Assembly: GCA_049518415.1 (NCBI GenBank) | Contig: JBEKRX010000006.1 | Location: 49,289-113,288, forward strand | Direction of reading: 5' to 3' | DNA: 64,000 nt | From: CAVQND01 sp049518415 | Lineage (GTDB): Bacteria > Verrucomicrobiota > Verrucomicrobiia > Limisphaerales > UBA8199 | In this document: positions 63,791 to 64,000 of the stretch, piece after piece | Layout: each line of letters starts with the position of its first letter | Numbering within the stretch: position 1 is the first letter of the stretch | Program-made: the position numbers and the translations under genes | Notes under the pieces: model-generated | Database searches by the model: none | What the model saw: the letters and a program-made list of their open reading frames with translations, nothing else | What the model was told of the DNA's origin: nothing

Positions 63791-64000
63791 TGGTGGAGGC
63801 GGCGGGAGTTGAACCCGCGTCCTTGGCAGATCTGCCAGCCGCGACTACATGCTTAGTCAGGAGAGAGTTTTCTGCCGTGCGATCGCGGCCTGACACCGAG
63901 TCGCCCGGCCTAGCCCGCAGGAAAAGAGTTTCGGCTGATGGCGCGCAGGCGCCGCAACCAGCCTAACCTGCTGTGGCGTTCTGCCGGCCTAGCAGGTGTC
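63791..64000 (-). ncRNA. ssrA: Transfer-messenger RNA (3' part; 5' part beyond window)
   Basis: Read on the minus strand the end is ggacgcgggttcaactcccgccgcctccacca: a T arm with TTCAACT loop, an acceptor strand and encoded CCA, but no tRNA anticodon arm upstream. Instead there are GC-rich paired stretches typical of the tmRNA pseudoknots (for example ggcgactcggtgtcaggccg) and a gactaagcatgtag segment before the T arm, as in other ssrA genes. The tag reading frame and the alanine acceptor 5' strand must lie beyond 64000. It rescues stalled ribosomes with SmpB. Confidence 0.88.

Noticed and set aside
63791..63845. Apparent ordinary tRNA 3' end
   Set aside because: T arm and CCA are present, but no anticodon or D arm lies in range; the upstream pairing and overall length fit tmRNA.

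Overview
The window is GC-rich and reads like a chromosome segment of a free-living Verrucomicrobiota bacterium, probably Pedosphaera/Limisphaera-like. This taxon call is inference. It rests on the many PAS-rich hybrid kinases, a Tat-exported Gfo/Idh/MocA oxidoreductase, sulfatase and glycoside hydrolases, a BspA-type leucine-rich-repeat protein whose C-terminal tail looks typical of the phylum, and abundant short repetitive filler DNA.

Region 1 (1-17.8 kb, minus strand) is an exopolysaccharide/capsule locus read from right to left. A NusG/UpxY-like specialised antiterminator (17150-17761) stands at its head. It is followed by a priming sugar transferase and a three-enzyme UDP-sugar module (Gfo/Idh dehydrogenase, hexapeptide N-acetyltransferase, DegT/DnrJ aminotransferase) resembling the WbpB/WbpD/WbpE (WlbA-B-C) route to 2,3-diacetamido sugars. 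Next come a FemAB/GNAT-like protein, a Wzz/Wzc-like polymerisation protein with a damaged Walker A motif, a deacetylase-GT4 fusion, a NodB-type deacetylase, two GT2 glycosyltransferases and an asparagine-synthase-like amidotransferase. Three NarL-type response regulators (two of them near-copies) and a PAS/GAF HisKA_3-type kinase (15.3-21.8 kb) lie in and beside it and probably control it.

Region 2 (22-26.3 kb, minus) holds a rhomboid protease overlapping a LOG-family phosphoribohydrolase, then a Tat-signal oxidoreductase and a cupin/phosphomannose-isomerase-like protein. Region 3 (26.7-36.5 kb, minus) is a second signalling block: a response regulator with a CxxC...CxxC tail, a 4-PAS membrane kinase, a hybrid kinase, a receiver-kinase, a kinase relic that lost its ATPase domain, and another NarL regulator.

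Region 4 (37-46.9 kb, plus) is housekeeping: an M16 peptidase, rpmI-rplT-pheS-pheT, then a catalytic M16 peptidase paired with an M16 homologue lacking the zinc motif. A pair of terminal-inverted-repeat elements brackets the first part. Region 5 (46.9-51 kb) is accessory: three genes without recognised family, one with an HExxH motif and one frameshifted, followed by a gene-poor stretch with a dispersed repeat and a tRNA-Arg 3' fragment that looks like an integration scar.

Region 6 (51-62.8 kb) is a polysaccharide-degradation island: an intact GH2, an alpha-L-rhamnosidase-like enzyme, a sulfatase and an LRR surface protein, mixed with a surprising number of truncated or chimeric glycoside-hydrolase fragments. 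The last kilobase holds a helicase fragment and the 3' part of ssrA (tmRNA), which runs off the window end.
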